64,000 bases of DNA from Streptomyces sp. TSRI0107 (GCF_001905845.1 NZ_LIVZ01000008.1:310001-374000), one strand, 5' to 3'. Positions 51,464-61,045 are shown, numbered from the stretch's first letter. The notes: generated from the letters alone by a model not told the origin. Numbers and translations: made by a program.

Positions 51464-51500
51464 GGACAGTGTCTACCAGCTCTGCGTAGACAGTGTCTAC
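51463..51500. promoter_or_regulatory. Tandem TetR operators
   Basis: GTAGACA-G-TGTCTAC (51486-51500) is a perfect 15-bp palindrome. A second copy, TGGACAGTGTCTAC (51463-51476), is identical in its right half and has its centre 24 bp away. The second overlaps the regulator's start codon. Confidence 0.75.
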
Positions 51501-51562
51501 TCGTGGGTGTCGGGTATCCGATCGCGGGAATGCGAGGCCGGGTCGCGGGAGTTGACCGGGGT

Positions 51563-51988
51563 ATGACCCAGGACGACCTGCTGAAGCTGTTCTCCGAAGG
51601 CCACGACGGCGTGCTCGTCACCCTCAAGCGCGACGGCCGCCCCCAGCTGTCGAACGTCAAACACACCTACGACCGGGACGAGCGGATCATCCGCGTCTCG
51701 CTCACCGACGACCGCGCCAAGACCCGCAACCTGCGCCGTGACCCCCGGGCGTCGTACCACGTCACCACCGACGACCGGTGGGCCTACGCGGTCGCCGAGG
51801 GCACGGCCGACCTCTCGCCCGTCGCCGAGGACCCGCACGACGAGACCGTCGAGGAGCTGATCCGGCTGTACCGGGACGTCCTGGGCGAGCACCCCGACTG
51901 GGACGACTACCGGGCCTCCATGGTCCGCGACCGGCGTCTGGTGCTGCGGCTGCGGGTGGAGCGGGCGTACGGGATTCCCCGTTCCTGA
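51563..51988 (+). CDS. PPOX-class F420-dependent oxidoreductase
   Basis: 141 aa. Split-barrel flavin-like fold with LFSEGHDGVLVTLKRDGRPQ at the N-terminus, VKHTYDRDERIIRVSLTDDRAKTRNLRRDPR (cofactor-phosphate region) and YAVAEGTADLSP. Such small proteins in actinobacteria mostly use F420. Divergent from the TetR gene with 99 bp containing its operators, so it could belong to the same regulon. Substrate unknown. Confidence 0.85.
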   Translation: MTQDDLLKLFSEGHDGVLVTLKRDGRPQLSNVKHTYDRDERIIRVSLTDDRAKTRNLRRDPRASYHVTTDDRWAYAVAEGTADLSPVAEDPHDETVEELIRLYRDVLGEHPDWDDYRASMVRDRRLVLRLRVERAYGIPRS

Positions 51989-52024
51989 CCGGGGAACCCC
52001 TGCTGCTACCGGGAGCCCTCGCTG

Positions 52025-53242
52025 CTACCGGCGAGCCGTCGCCCCGGGGAACCCGTGCGCGCGGGCGCCCAGCACCACCGCCAGCACCGGTACCAGCAGC
52101 ACCAGCACGGTCCACGGGAACGCGGTCGCGCCGAACAGGCCGAGCAGGATGCCGCCCACGGCCCCGCCGCCGGCCATCGCCGCGTTCCACAGCGTGACGA
52201 GCATGGCCTGGGCGGCGTCGGCCTGCTCGCCGCCCGCCTCCGCGACCGCGGTCTGCAGCAGGGTCGGCGCGCCGCCCCAGCCGAGCCCCCAGAGCGCCGC
52301 CGCCAGCCACACCAGGGGCTCGGTGCCGGCGTATCCGGCCAGCAGTGCGGCGGCCGCGCCGACCAGCAGGGTGCTCGCCACGGTGAGCGCGCGCAGCCGC
52401 CGGTCGATGTGCGCGCCGACGACCCAGATGCCGATCAGCGACGCGCCGCCGAACACCAGCAGCACCAGGTCCGCCCGGTCGCCCATGCCGAACCGGTCGA
52501 GGAACGTGGCGATGTAGGCGTACAGCACGGTGTGCGCCAGCACGAAGACCAGGGTCACGAAGAGCACCGGCGCCACCCCGGGCACGGTCAGCGCCCGCAG
52601 CATGCCGCCGCGCGCCTCCGGCCGCTGCCCCGGGCGGTCCGGGACGCCCAGCGCGATCCAGCCGAGCAGGACCGCGGTGAGCGCCGTCATCAGCCAGAAC
52701 GCCGTCCGCCAGCCCAGCGCCCCGCCCAGGTACGTGCCCGCGGGCACGCCGAGCGACAGCGCCACGGGGATGCCGGTCATGACGACCGCGACCGCCTTGC
52801 CCTGGAGGGCCGGGGGTGCCAGGCGGCGGGCGTACCCGGCGAGCAGTGCCCAGGCGAGGCCCGCGGCCACCCCGGCCGTGAACCGGGCCGCCATGGTCAG
52901 CGGATAGCTCGCCGACGCCGCGGTGACCGTGTTGGCGACGGCGAACCCGGCCATCGCCGCCAGCAGCAGCCGCTTGCGCCGCCAGTGCGCGGTGGCCGCG
53001 GAGAGCGGGATCGCGGTGAGTGCCGTACCCGCCGCGTACACCGTCACCGACTGTCCCATCGCGCTCTCGCCCACCCCGAGGTCCGCGCTCATCGCGGGCA
53101 GCACACCCGCGGGCAGGGTCTCGGTGAGGCTGGTGACGAAGACGGCGGTGGCCAGGGCGAGGAGGGCGGTCAGGGGCAGCCGGGGCGACGCCGTGCGCGG
53201 CTGCCGTTCGAGGTCCGTGCCGAGAGGAGTCCGGTTTCGCAT
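52025..53242 (-). CDS. MFS transporter (DHA1/AraJ-like, 12 helices)
   Basis: 405 aa. Starts with a basic cytosolic tail, then ALATAVFVTSLTETLPAGVLPAMSADLGVG (helix 1 motif), the motif A-like AATAHWRRKRLLL and twelve hydrophobic helices. Resembles arabinose/chloramphenicol efflux proteins. Convergent with the PPOX gene. No adjacent regulator; substrate unknown. Confidence 0.87.
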   Translation of the reverse strand: MRNRTPLGTDLERQPRTASPRLPLTALLALATAVFVTSLTETLPAGVLPAMSADLGVGESAMGQSVTVYAAGTALTAIPLSAATAHWRRKRLLLAAMAGFAVANTVTAASASYPLTMAARFTAGVAAGLAWALLAGYARRLAPPALQGKAVAVVMTGIPVALSLGVPAGTYLGGALGWRTAFWLMTALTAVLLGWIALGVPDRPGQRPEARGGMLRALTVPGVAPVLFVTLVFVLAHTVLYAYIATFLDRFGMGDRADLVLLVFGGASLIGIWVVGAHIDRRLRALTVASTLLVGAAAALLAGYAGTEPLVWLAAALWGLGWGGAPTLLQTAVAEAGGEQADAAQAMLVTLWNAAMAGGGAVGGILLGLFGATAFPWTVLVLLVPVLAVVLGARAHGFPGATARR

Positions 53243-53373
53243 GCCCGCAGGCTCGGGCCTGACACCGGTGTCAGATTCAAGGGGTGAGCCCCCGGACACC
53301 GAACGTCCGGGGGCTCGGGAGGCGGGGGCGGGAAGCGGGGAGCGCTCAGGCGGTGACCGCCGTCGAGGGCCGT

Positions 53374-54726
53374 TCAGGCGGTGACCGCCGCCGGGCCGGG
53401 CGTCTCCGCGGGGGTCCGCTCGCCGAGGAGTTCCGTCGGCACCCGGTGCGTCTCGCGCGCCGACAGCGCGGCGATCACCGGCGGCACGCACAGTGCGGCG
53501 GTGAACAGGGCCACGGAGAACCAGTCGTCCCCGCCGGGGCCCGCGATCTGCGCCGCGAACGTGACCGCGAACCCGGCGACGGCGAAGCCGATCTGCGTGC
53601 CGATCGCCATGCCGGACAGCCGCACGCGGGTCGTGAACATCTCGCCGTAGAACGCCGGCCACACCCCGTTCGCCGCGCTGTAGACGACACCGAAGGCGAC
53701 GATGCCGAGCAGCATCGTCAGCGGGTAGGAGCCGGTGGAGATCGCCCACAGGTACAGGAACATCGTCACCGCGCTGCCGACCGCGCCGACGAGGTAGACC
53801 GGGCGGCGGCCGATCCGGTCCGACAGCGTGGCCCACAGCGGGATCGCGGCGAGCGCGACGACGTTGGCCAGCGCGCCCACCCAGAGCATCCCGGAACGGC
53901 TCATGCCGACCGAGTCGCCGGTGGCGTACGCCAGCGCCCACACCGTGAAGATGGTGCTGACCGAGGCGATCAGGGCGCCCGCGACCACCCGCAGCACATC
54001 CGCCCAGTGCTCGCGCAGCAGGATCGCCAGCGGCAGCTTCGCGACCCCCTCGGTCGCGGCCTGCTGCTCGAAGGCGGGCGTCTCGTCCAGCTTGCGGCGG
54101 ATCACCCAGCCGACCACGGCGACGGCGACGCTCAGCCAGAACGGCACCCGCCAGCCCCACGCCATCAGGTGCTCCTCGGGCAGCGCGGCGATCGGGATGA
54201 AGACGAGCGTCGCCAGCAACTGGCCGCCCTGGGTGCCGCTGAGCGTGAAACTGGTGAAGAAGCCGCGGCGGCCCGGCGGCGCGTGCTCCAGCGTCATGGA
54301 GTTGGCGCTGGCCTGCTCGCCCGCCGCCGAGATGCCCTGGAGGACCCGGCACAGCACCAGCAGCACCGGGGCGAGGGTGCCGACCTGGTCGCGGGTGGGC
54401 AGACAGCCGATCAGGAAGGTCGACAGGCCCATCAGCATCAGTGTGAAGACCATGATCTTCTTACGGCCGAGCCGGTCGCCGAAGTGACCGAGGAAGAGCG
54501 CCCCGACCGGGCGGGCCGCGTACGCGACACCGAACGTGGCCAGCGACAGCAGCGTCGCGGTGGCCGGGTCGGACTCGTCGAAGAAGACCTCCGGGAAGAT
54601 CAGGGCGGCCGCGCTGCCGTAGATGAAGAAGTCGTAATACTCGAGCGCACTGCCGATCCAGGCGGCCGCGGCGGCCTTCTTCGGCTGGCCGGGCGGGGCG
54701 GCGGAGGCGGGGGCGGGGACGGACAC
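53374..54726 (-). CDS. MHS-family MFS symporter, probable shikimate/quinate uptake
   Basis: 450 aa, GTG start. N-terminal IGSALEYYDFFIYGSAAALIFP and GHFGDRLGRKKIMV are hallmarks of metabolite:H+ symporters such as ShiA and KgtP, as are AGEQASANSM and EHLMAWGWRVPFWLS. Its place next to the quinate/shikimate genes suggests uptake of one of these acids. A TTAAC/GTTAA palindrome lies about 70 bp upstream. Confidence 0.85.
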   Translation of the reverse strand: MSVPAPASAAPPGQPKKAAAAAWIGSALEYYDFFIYGSAAALIFPEVFFDESDPATATLLSLATFGVAYAARPVGALFLGHFGDRLGRKKIMVFTLMLMGLSTFLIGCLPTRDQVGTLAPVLLVLCRVLQGISAAGEQASANSMTLEHAPPGRRGFFTSFTLSGTQGGQLLATLVFIPIAALPEEHLMAWGWRVPFWLSVAVAVVGWVIRRKLDETPAFEQQAATEGVAKLPLAILLREHWADVLRVVAGALIASVSTIFTVWALAYATGDSVGMSRSGMLWVGALANVVALAAIPLWATLSDRIGRRPVYLVGAVGSAVTMFLYLWAISTGSYPLTMLLGIVAFGVVYSAANGVWPAFYGEMFTTRVRLSGMAIGTQIGFAVAGFAVTFAAQIAGPGGDDWFSVALFTAALCVPPVIAALSARETHRVPTELLGERTPAETPGPAAVTA

Positions 54727-54793
54727 GGCGGCTCCTTCGGGGGACTCCGACGCGGCGGAGTGAGGGGAGAGGGGAAGTGCCGGATCTCGGCTA

Positions 54794-54815
54794 ATTAACC
54801 CACTGGATAGTTAAT
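54794..54815. promoter_or_regulatory. ATTAAC-N10-GTTAAT palindrome upstream of MHS symporter
   Basis: Arms ATTAAC (54794-54799) and GTTAAT (54810-54815) are perfectly inverted. The stretch is strikingly A+T-rich for this genome, so it should include the symporter promoter and an operator. Its sequence differs from the site upstream of the dehydrogenase gene. Confidence 0.5.
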
Positions 54816-54941
54816 CGGGGTTGGTTAGGGATGCTGCGCCCGTGTGTCGTGCATGTCAAGGGGTCGTGCACAGCAGATTTCCGGGACTTCTCCGGACTCC
54901 CCGCGGTCCCGGGAGTCGTTGGGGCCGGCCCCGGATCGGGC

Positions 54942-55607
54942 TCAGTCCGCCGCGCGGTCCGCCGTCAGATAGGCGATCACCATGTCGCCGAGCATGGCCC
55001 GGTAGTGCTCGCGCTGGGCGGGGTCCACCAGGTCGCGGCCGAACAAGGCGCCGAACGTGTGCCGGTTGGCGACCCGGAAGAAGCAGAACGAGCTGATCAT
55101 CGCGTGCAGGTCGACCGCGTCGACGTCGGCCGTGAACAGGCCCGACTCCTGACCCGCCGCCAGGATCCGGCGGATCACGTCCAGCGCCGGCGAACCGATC
55201 CGCCCCAGCTCCTCGGAGGCGGCGATGTGCTCCGCGCCGTGGATGTTCTCGATGCTGACCAGCCGGATGAAGTCCGGGTGCTGCTCGTGGTGGTCGAAGG
55301 TCAGCTCGGCCAGCCGCCGGATCGCCGCCACGGGGTCGAGATGCTCGACGTCCAGCTCCTGTTCGGCCTCGCGGATCACGCCGTACGCGCGTTCCAGCAC
55401 GGCCGTGAACAGCTGCTCCTTGCCGCCGAAGTAGTAGTAGATCATCCGCTTGGTGGTGCGGGTGCGGGCGGCGATCTCGTCGACCCGGGCGCCGTCGTAA
55501 CCGGCCCGGGCGAACTCCTGTGTGGCCACGTCGAGGATCTCGGCCTTGGTGCGGGCCGCGTCGCGGATCCGCCCGTTCGGTCGTGCCGGTTCGTCGACGC
55601 TGGTCAT
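54942..55607 (-). CDS. TetR-family regulator of quinate/shikimate locus
   Basis: 221 aa. HTH in ILDVATQEFARAGYDGARVDEIAARTRTTKRMIYYYFGGKEQLF (about 25-68), with a TetR_C domain resembling RutR/NicS types. Divergent from the shikimate dehydrogenase-like gene; the shared 164-bp region has a clear palindrome. Likely represses both directions until an aromatic-pathway intermediate is present. Confidence 0.9.
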   Translation of the reverse strand: MTSVDEPARPNGRIRDAARTKAEILDVATQEFARAGYDGARVDEIAARTRTTKRMIYYYFGGKEQLFTAVLERAYGVIREAEQELDVEHLDPVAAIRRLAELTFDHHEQHPDFIRLVSIENIHGAEHIAASEELGRIGSPALDVIRRILAAGQESGLFTADVDAVDLHAMISSFCFFRVANRHTFGALFGRDLVDPAQREHYRAMLGDMVIAYLTADRAAD

Positions 55608-55692
55608 CGGAATCCTTCGGACGAGGGGCCAGTGCCGAGATTGTAAGAGGCCGCCGGGCGGGGCTTCCCCTGGCGGGGTACTGCTGCTATGA

Positions 55693-55716
55693 CTAACGTA
55701 CTAGTTCGTACATTAG
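55693..55716. promoter_or_regulatory. Palindromic operator between TetR gene and dehydrogenase
   Basis: CTAACGTAC (55693-55701), TAGTTC, GTACATTAG (55708-55716): eight of nine positions match in inverted orientation. Centrally placed in the divergent promoter region. Confidence 0.7.
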
Positions 55717-55771
55717 CTTCGTCGTCGCTCGCACCGGCAGCCGCCGCGGGCGACCCGCACAGGAGGTCCGC

Positions 55772-56647
55772 GTGGCCCAGGACTCGTATCTCGTCGGACT
55801 GATCGGCTCCGGCATCGGACCCTCGCTCACTCCGGCACTCCACCAGCGCGAAGCCGACCGGCAGGGCCTGCGCTACCTCTACCGGCTCCTCGACACCGAC
55901 CGCCTCGGCGTGCCGCCCGAGGCCGTCGGCGACCTGGTGCGCGCCGCCCGCGACCTGGGCTTCGACGGGCTGAACATCACCCACCCGTGCAAGCAGCTCG
56001 TCCTCGGCCACCTGGACGCGCTCGCCCCGCAGGCCGAGGCGCTCGGCGCGGTCAACACCGTCGTCTTCGAGGACGGGCGCGCCGTCGGCCACAACACCGA
56101 CGTCACCGGCTTCGCCGCGTCCTTCGCCCGCGGGCTGCCCGACGCGCCGCTGGAGCGGGTGGTGCAGCTGGGCGCCGGAGGCGCGGGCGCCGCCGTCGCG
56201 CACGCCCTGCTCACCCTCGGCGCCGGGCGGATCACGGTCGTCGACGCCCTGCCCGAGCGGGCCGCCGCCCTCGCCGGCCGGCTCGCCCGGCACTTCGGCG
56301 ACGGGCGCGCCGCCGCGGGCACCCCCGACCGGCTGCCCGCGCTGCTCGCGGACGCCGACGGTGTCGTGCACGCCACCCCCACCGGCATGGCCGCCCACCC
56401 CGGACTGCCCTTCCCCGCCGGCCTCCTCCGCCCGGCCCTGTGGGTCGCCGAAGTCGTCTACCGGCCCCTGGAGACAGAGCTGCTTCGCACCGCCCGCGCC
56501 GCCGGCTGCGCCACGCTGGACGGTGGAGGGATGGCCGTATTCCAGGCAGTGGACGCGTTCCGGCTGTTCACCGGACGCGAGGCGGACGGCGCGGCGATGC
56601 TGGCGGACATCGCCGAGCTGGCCGGGGCCGTGGCCGCCCCGAAGTAG
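55772..56647 (+). CDS. Quinate/shikimate dehydrogenase-family protein
   Basis: 291 aa, GTG start with AGGAGG upstream. Substrate domain GLIGSGIGPSLTPALHQREA and NITHPCKQ with Lys74, Asp110 in HNTD (the catalytic Lys/Asp pair), and a Rossmann motif LGAGGAGAAVAHALL. The GLIGSGIG...TPALH pattern resembles catabolic QsuD-type enzymes more than biosynthetic AroE. Oxidises quinate or shikimate with NAD(P). Followed by the dehydratase gene after 71 bp. Confidence 0.87.
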   Translation: MAQDSYLVGLIGSGIGPSLTPALHQREADRQGLRYLYRLLDTDRLGVPPEAVGDLVRAARDLGFDGLNITHPCKQLVLGHLDALAPQAEALGAVNTVVFEDGRAVGHNTDVTGFAASFARGLPDAPLERVVQLGAGGAGAAVAHALLTLGAGRITVVDALPERAAALAGRLARHFGDGRAAAGTPDRLPALLADADGVVHATPTGMAAHPGLPFPAGLLRPALWVAEVVYRPLETELLRTARAAGCATLDGGGMAVFQAVDAFRLFTGREADGAAMLADIAELAGAVAAPK

Positions 56648-56718
56648 GGCCGGAAGACAAGCCCTCCGGGGACGCCCGCCCCGCCGAACCAAGGCACTCG
56701 CAGAGAAGAGGTACCGCC

Positions 56719-58533
56719 GTGCGTACGTCCATCGCCACCGTCTCCCTCAGCGGCCCCCTCACCGAGAAGCTGACGGCCGCCGCCCGGGCCGGCTTCGACG
56801 GAGTGGAGATCTTCGAGAACGACCTGCTCGCGAGCCCCCTCACCCCCGAGGAGATCCGCGCCCGGTGCGCGGACCTGGGCCTGAGCATCGACCTCTACCA
56901 GCCGATGCGGGACCTGGAGGCCGTGCCCGCCGAGGAGTTCGCCCGCAGTCTGCGCCGTGCCCGGCACAAGTTCGAGCTGACGCGCAGGCTCGGCGCGGAC
57001 ACCGTGCTGGTCTGCTCGTCCGTCTCCCCGCTCGCCGTGGACGACGACGCGCTCGCCGCCGAGCAGCTGAGCGGACTCGCCGACGCGGCAGCGGAGTACG
57101 GGGTGCGGATCGCCTACGAGGCGCTGGCCTGGGGGCGGCACGTCAACACGTACGACCACGCCTGGCGGATCGTCGAGGCGGCCGGGCATCCGGCGCTCGG
57201 CACCTGCCTGGACAGCTTCCACATCCTGTCCCGGGGTTCGGACCCCAAGGACATCGAGGACATCCCCGGCGAGAAGATCTTCTTCCTGCAGCTGGCCGAC
57301 GCGCCGCTGCTCGCGATGGACGTGCTCCAGTGGAGCCGCCACTACCGGTGCTTCCCCGGGCAGGGCGGATTCGATGTGGCGGGGCTGGTACGCCATGTAC
57401 TGCATACGGGATACAGCGGACCGTTGTCCCTGGAGGTGTTCAACGACGTCTTCCGGCAGGCCGAGGCCGGCCCGACCGCCGTCGACGCCCGCCGCTCCCT
57501 GCTCCTCCTCCAGGAGACCGTCGGCGCGGCCGCCCTGCCCGAGCCGGTCGTCCCCACCGGCGTCGCCTTCGCCGAGCTGGTCACCCCGGACACCGAGCCG
57601 GTCGCCGCGCTGCTCACCGCGCTCGGCTTCACCCGCACCGCACGCCACCGCGGCAAACCCGTCGACCTGTGGCAGCAGGGCGAGGCCCGGATCCTGGTCA
57701 ACACCGGCCCGGCCGTTCGCCGTGAGGGCGCCGGTCTCGCCGCCATCGGCCTGGAGTCCCCCGACCCGGCCGGTGCCGCCCGCCGCGCCGAGGCCCTGCT
57801 CGCCCCCGTCCTGCCCCGCCGCCGGGCCGTGGGCGACGCCCAGCTGGACGCCGTCGCCGCCCCCGACGGCACCGAACTCTTCTTCTGCGCGACCGACCGG
57901 CCCGGACACCCCGACTGGCGCGCCGACTTCGAGCCCACCGGCCACGGCCCGGCAGCCACCGCCGCCACCGCCGCCATCGGCGTCCGCCGCATCGACCACC
58001 TGGCCCTCACCCAGCCCTGGCACCAGTTCGACGAGGCCGCCCTCTTCCACCGCAGCGTCCTCGGCCTGCGCGCCCAGGAGAGCGTCGACGTCGCCGACCC
58101 CTACGGCCTGCTGCGCAGCCGCGCCGTCACCAACGACGACGACACCGTCCGGATCGCCCTCACCGTCGGCGCGGCGCCCACCGACGACACCGTCCGCGCC
58201 CAGCACATCGCGCTGGCCACCGACGACGTGGTCGCCGCGGCCCGCCGCTTCCGCGCGGCCGGCGGCCGTCCGCTGCCGGTCCCCGGCAACTACTACGACG
58301 ACCTCGCCGCCCGCTTCGACCTGCCCGACGAGGAACTGGACACCTACCGCGAGCTCGGCATCCTCTACGACCGGGACGCGCACGGCGTCTTCCGCCACTG
58401 CTACACCCACACCGTCGGCCGGGTCTTCTTCGAACTCCTCCAGCGCGACGGCGGCTACCGCGGCTACGGCGCCCAGAACGCGCCGGTCCGCCTGGCCGCG
58501 CAGCACACCGCCCGCCACCTCACCGGCGGATGA
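56719..58533 (+). CDS. 3-Dehydroshikimate dehydratase (QsuB/QuiC1 type)
   Basis: 604 aa, GTG start with GAAGAGG upstream. The N-terminal xylose-isomerase-like TIM barrel (1-about 285) has Glu134, Asp165, Gln191 and Glu239, the same residues and numbers as the metal ligands of Pseudomonas QuiC1. The C-terminal half (about 285-600) is a fused HPPD/VOC-like domain (RIDHLALTQPWHQF, VFFELLQRDGGYRGYG). Converts 3-dehydroshikimate to protocatechuate. The 3-dehydroquinate dehydratase and protocatechuate ring-cleavage genes are not in the window. Confidence 0.92.
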   Translation: MRTSIATVSLSGPLTEKLTAAARAGFDGVEIFENDLLASPLTPEEIRARCADLGLSIDLYQPMRDLEAVPAEEFARSLRRARHKFELTRRLGADTVLVCSSVSPLAVDDDALAAEQLSGLADAAAEYGVRIAYEALAWGRHVNTYDHAWRIVEAAGHPALGTCLDSFHILSRGSDPKDIEDIPGEKIFFLQLADAPLLAMDVLQWSRHYRCFPGQGGFDVAGLVRHVLHTGYSGPLSLEVFNDVFRQAEAGPTAVDARRSLLLLQETVGAAALPEPVVPTGVAFAELVTPDTEPVAALLTALGFTRTARHRGKPVDLWQQGEARILVNTGPAVRREGAGLAAIGLESPDPAGAARRAEALLAPVLPRRRAVGDAQLDAVAAPDGTELFFCATDRPGHPDWRADFEPTGHGPAATAATAAIGVRRIDHLALTQPWHQFDEAALFHRSVLGLRAQESVDVADPYGLLRSRAVTNDDDTVRIALTVGAAPTDDTVRAQHIALATDDVVAAARRFRAAGGRPLPVPGNYYDDLAARFDLPDEELDTYRELGILYDRDAHGVFRHCYTHTVGRVFFELLQRDGGYRGYGAQNAPVRLAAQHTARHLTGG

Positions 58534-58608
58534 GCCACCACCGGCGGACGCCCCTTCAGCGGCGGATGCCCCTTCACCGGAGGGCACCCCGCACCGACGG
58601 CCGACGCC

Positions 58609-60075
58609 TCACTGGCGGCTGACCGTCCGGGTCACGCCGGCCAGCACGGCCGTCGCCAGGATCCAGCCGGTCAGCACCAGGACGTACGCCAGCGCCTGGT
58701 GCGGGCCGGTCGGCGCGAACGCGGTCTCCTGCCCGAAGGAGATCACCGGCAGCAGCAGGTCGAGGGTGTAGAACACCGGGTTGAAGTCCGGCGCCTCGTC
58801 GGGCTTCAGCGGCGGCGGGTGCTCCAGCGCGTAGGCGACCGAGCCGACGACGAGCAGCGACAGCAGCCAGCCGAACGCGCGCAGCGGCCGGAAGCCGTAG
58901 CCGACGGTGGCGTCCTGGACGTGGCCCCACAGGCGGCCGTACCAGGGGAGCGTGGCGCGGTGCCGGCGCTGCTTGGCGAGCTGCACCAGCCGGGCCGCGT
59001 GGTCGTCGCCGATGCGCCGGTACGCGGCGGTCAACTGCTCGTAGGCGTGCGGGACATAGCCCTCGCCGTCCCGCTCCAGCATGGGCAGCCGCCGCTCGGC
59101 GGGCTCGTGCGGGGTGAGCGAGGTGTAGGCGAGGCTGCTCAGCAGCACCCGCTGCGGCAGCGTCTCCGGCTCCAGGAACAGCACGTCGATCTGCGCGCGG
59201 CGCACGTTCAGGGTGCCCTCCAGCGGCGGGCCCTTGCGCAGCCACAGTTCCCCGACGGTGCTGCTGCTGGCGTGCAGCGCGGTGCCGGAGGGGTTCGAGA
59301 CCTGGGCGTACGACAGGTCGAGGCGGCCCGCGATCCGGGCGCCGCGCAGTCCGATCCAGCCGCGTACCCGGGCCCGCCGCAGCAGGAAGTCCCCCTCGAC
59401 GGTGAGGGTCTGCGCGTCCACGGCGGCCTCCCCGTCCCGCTCCAGCAGGGCTTCGGTGAGGTTGACCGAGCCGGTGACGGAGGCCCCGTTGAGGCGTATC
59501 TCGCCCCGCGCGCGCAGGCGGGGCGCCCACAGGTCGTCGTCGATGACCGACTGGTTGAGTTTCAGGACGGGGCCGGAGCCGTCCGGCGCGGTCAGTTCGG
59601 CGTCCTCCAGGAAGAGGGCGCCGGATATCTGGGTGCCGGCGAGCTGCACCGGTCCGTCGATCCGGCAGCCGCTCAGCCGCAGGGTGCCGTCGATGCGGGC
59701 GCTGCCCAGACCGAGTCCGGGCAGGACCGACCCGTGCAGGCTGAGCCGGCGCAGCTGGATGCCGTACAGCTCGGGCCGCTCGGCGAAGTGGCAGTGGCTG
59801 AGGCGGACGGGGTGGGACTCGAGGACGGCGTGGGTGAGGTCGAGCGGGCCGGTGATCCGGGCTCCGGAGACCCTGAGCGCCGCGATCTCGCCGTCCTCCT
59901 GCGGCGCGTGGAGCAGCAGTGCCTTCAACGCCGAGGCGCGGATGGTGCGTTCGGGCCCCCAGGTCGTCCCGTCGGCGGCGTCCTCGTCGTCGCCGGCGCG
60001 GAAGTCGACCCGTTCCCCGCGCGGGAAGGCCCGCCAGACGCGCAGCTCGGCCGGTGTCAGATCGGTGATCTCCAT
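58609..60075 (-). CDS. Membrane protein with pentapeptide-like N-terminal repeats
   Basis: 488 aa. Residues about 60-300 form a repeated beta-helix-like region (LRVSGARITGPLDLTHAVL, GTLRLSGCRIDGPVQLAGTQISG and similar, period about 20-22). The C-terminal part has three or four hydrophobic segments (AFGWLLSLLVVGSVAYAL, YTLDLLLPVISFG, AYVLVLTGWILATAVLAGV), resembling an ion-channel-like membrane domain. Homologues are sometimes labelled oxidoreductase but no cofactor motif is visible. Function unknown. Confidence 0.75.
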   Translation of the reverse strand: MEITDLTPAELRVWRAFPRGERVDFRAGDDEDAADGTTWGPERTIRASALKALLLHAPQEDGEIAALRVSGARITGPLDLTHAVLESHPVRLSHCHFAERPELYGIQLRRLSLHGSVLPGLGLGSARIDGTLRLSGCRIDGPVQLAGTQISGALFLEDAELTAPDGSGPVLKLNQSVIDDDLWAPRLRARGEIRLNGASVTGSVNLTEALLERDGEAAVDAQTLTVEGDFLLRRARVRGWIGLRGARIAGRLDLSYAQVSNPSGTALHASSSTVGELWLRKGPPLEGTLNVRRAQIDVLFLEPETLPQRVLLSSLAYTSLTPHEPAERRLPMLERDGEGYVPHAYEQLTAAYRRIGDDHAARLVQLAKQRRHRATLPWYGRLWGHVQDATVGYGFRPLRAFGWLLSLLVVGSVAYALEHPPPLKPDEAPDFNPVFYTLDLLLPVISFGQETAFAPTGPHQALAYVLVLTGWILATAVLAGVTRTVSRQ

Positions 60076-60152
60076 CAGCGGCGACTCTGGCGGGCCCTTC
60101 GAACGGCTGTCAACTCATGGCAGGGGATCCGTCACGGTGGCCCTCGGTGGGC

Positions 60153-61043
60153 CTACTTCTTCGCCGACTCGACGGCGTGGCCGCCGAACTGGTTGCGCAG
60201 CGCGGCGATCATCTTCATCTGCGGGGAGTCCTCCTGACGCGAGGCGAACCGCGCGAACAGGGAGGCCGTGATCGCGGGCAGCGGCACGGCGTTGTCGATC
60301 GCCGCCTCCACCGTCCAGCGGCCCTCGCCGGAGTCCTCGGCGTAGCCGCGCAGCTTCTCCAGGTGCTCGTCCTCGTCGAGGGCGTGGACGGCGAGGTCCA
60401 GCAGCCAGGAACGGATGACCGTGCCCTCCTGCCAGGACCGGAACACCTCGCGCACGTCGGTGACCGAGTCGACCTTCTCCAGCAGCTCCCAGCCCTCGGC
60501 GTAGGCCTGCATCATGGCGTACTCGATGCCGTTGTGGACCATCTTCGCGAAGTGCCCGGCGCCGACCTTGCCGGCGTGGACGTAGCCGTACGGGCCTTCC
60601 GGCTTGAGCGCCTGGAAGATCGGCTGGAGCCGGTCGACGTGCTCCTTCTCGCCGCCGACCATCAGCGCGTAGCCGTTCTCCAGGCCCCACACGCCGCCGG
60701 AGACACCGGCGTCGACGAAGCCGATGCCCTTGGCGCCGAGCTCCGTGGCGTGCTTCTCGTCGTCGCTCCAGCGGGAGTTGCCGCCGTCGACGACCGTGTC
60801 GCCGGGCTCCAGCAGGTCCGCCAGCTCGTCGACGACGGACTGGGTGGGCGCGCCGGCCGGGACCATCACCCACACGGTGCGGGGCGCCTCCAGCCGCTCG
60901 ACGAGTTCGGCGAGGCCGCTGACGTCGGACAGCTCGGGGTTGCGGTCGTAGCCGATGACGGTGTGGCCCGCGCGGCGGATCCGCTCGCGCATGTTGCCGC
61001 CCATCTTGCCGAGGCCGATGAGGCCCAGTTGCATCGGTGCCAT
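60153..61043 (-). CDS. gnd: Decarboxylating 6-phosphogluconate dehydrogenase, short (YqeC/GntZ) type
   Basis: 296 aa, with MQLGLIGLGKMGGNM (Rossmann), VDGGNSRW, VDAGVSGGVWGLENG and GHFAKMVHNGIEYAMM, which hold the substrate site and catalytic Lys. The 300-residue form lacks the long C-terminus of E. coli Gnd and is often NAD-preferring. Two bases separate it from pgi. Completes the oxidative pentose phosphate run zwf-opcA-pgi-gnd. Confidence 0.92.
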   Translation of the reverse strand: MAPMQLGLIGLGKMGGNMRERIRRAGHTVIGYDRNPELSDVSGLAELVERLEAPRTVWVMVPAGAPTQSVVDELADLLEPGDTVVDGGNSRWSDDEKHATELGAKGIGFVDAGVSGGVWGLENGYALMVGGEKEHVDRLQPIFQALKPEGPYGYVHAGKVGAGHFAKMVHNGIEYAMMQAYAEGWELLEKVDSVTDVREVFRSWQEGTVIRSWLLDLAVHALDEDEHLEKLRGYAEDSGEGRWTVEAAIDNAVPLPAITASLFARFASRQEDSPQMKMIAALRNQFGGHAVESAKK

Positions 61044-61045
61044 GA

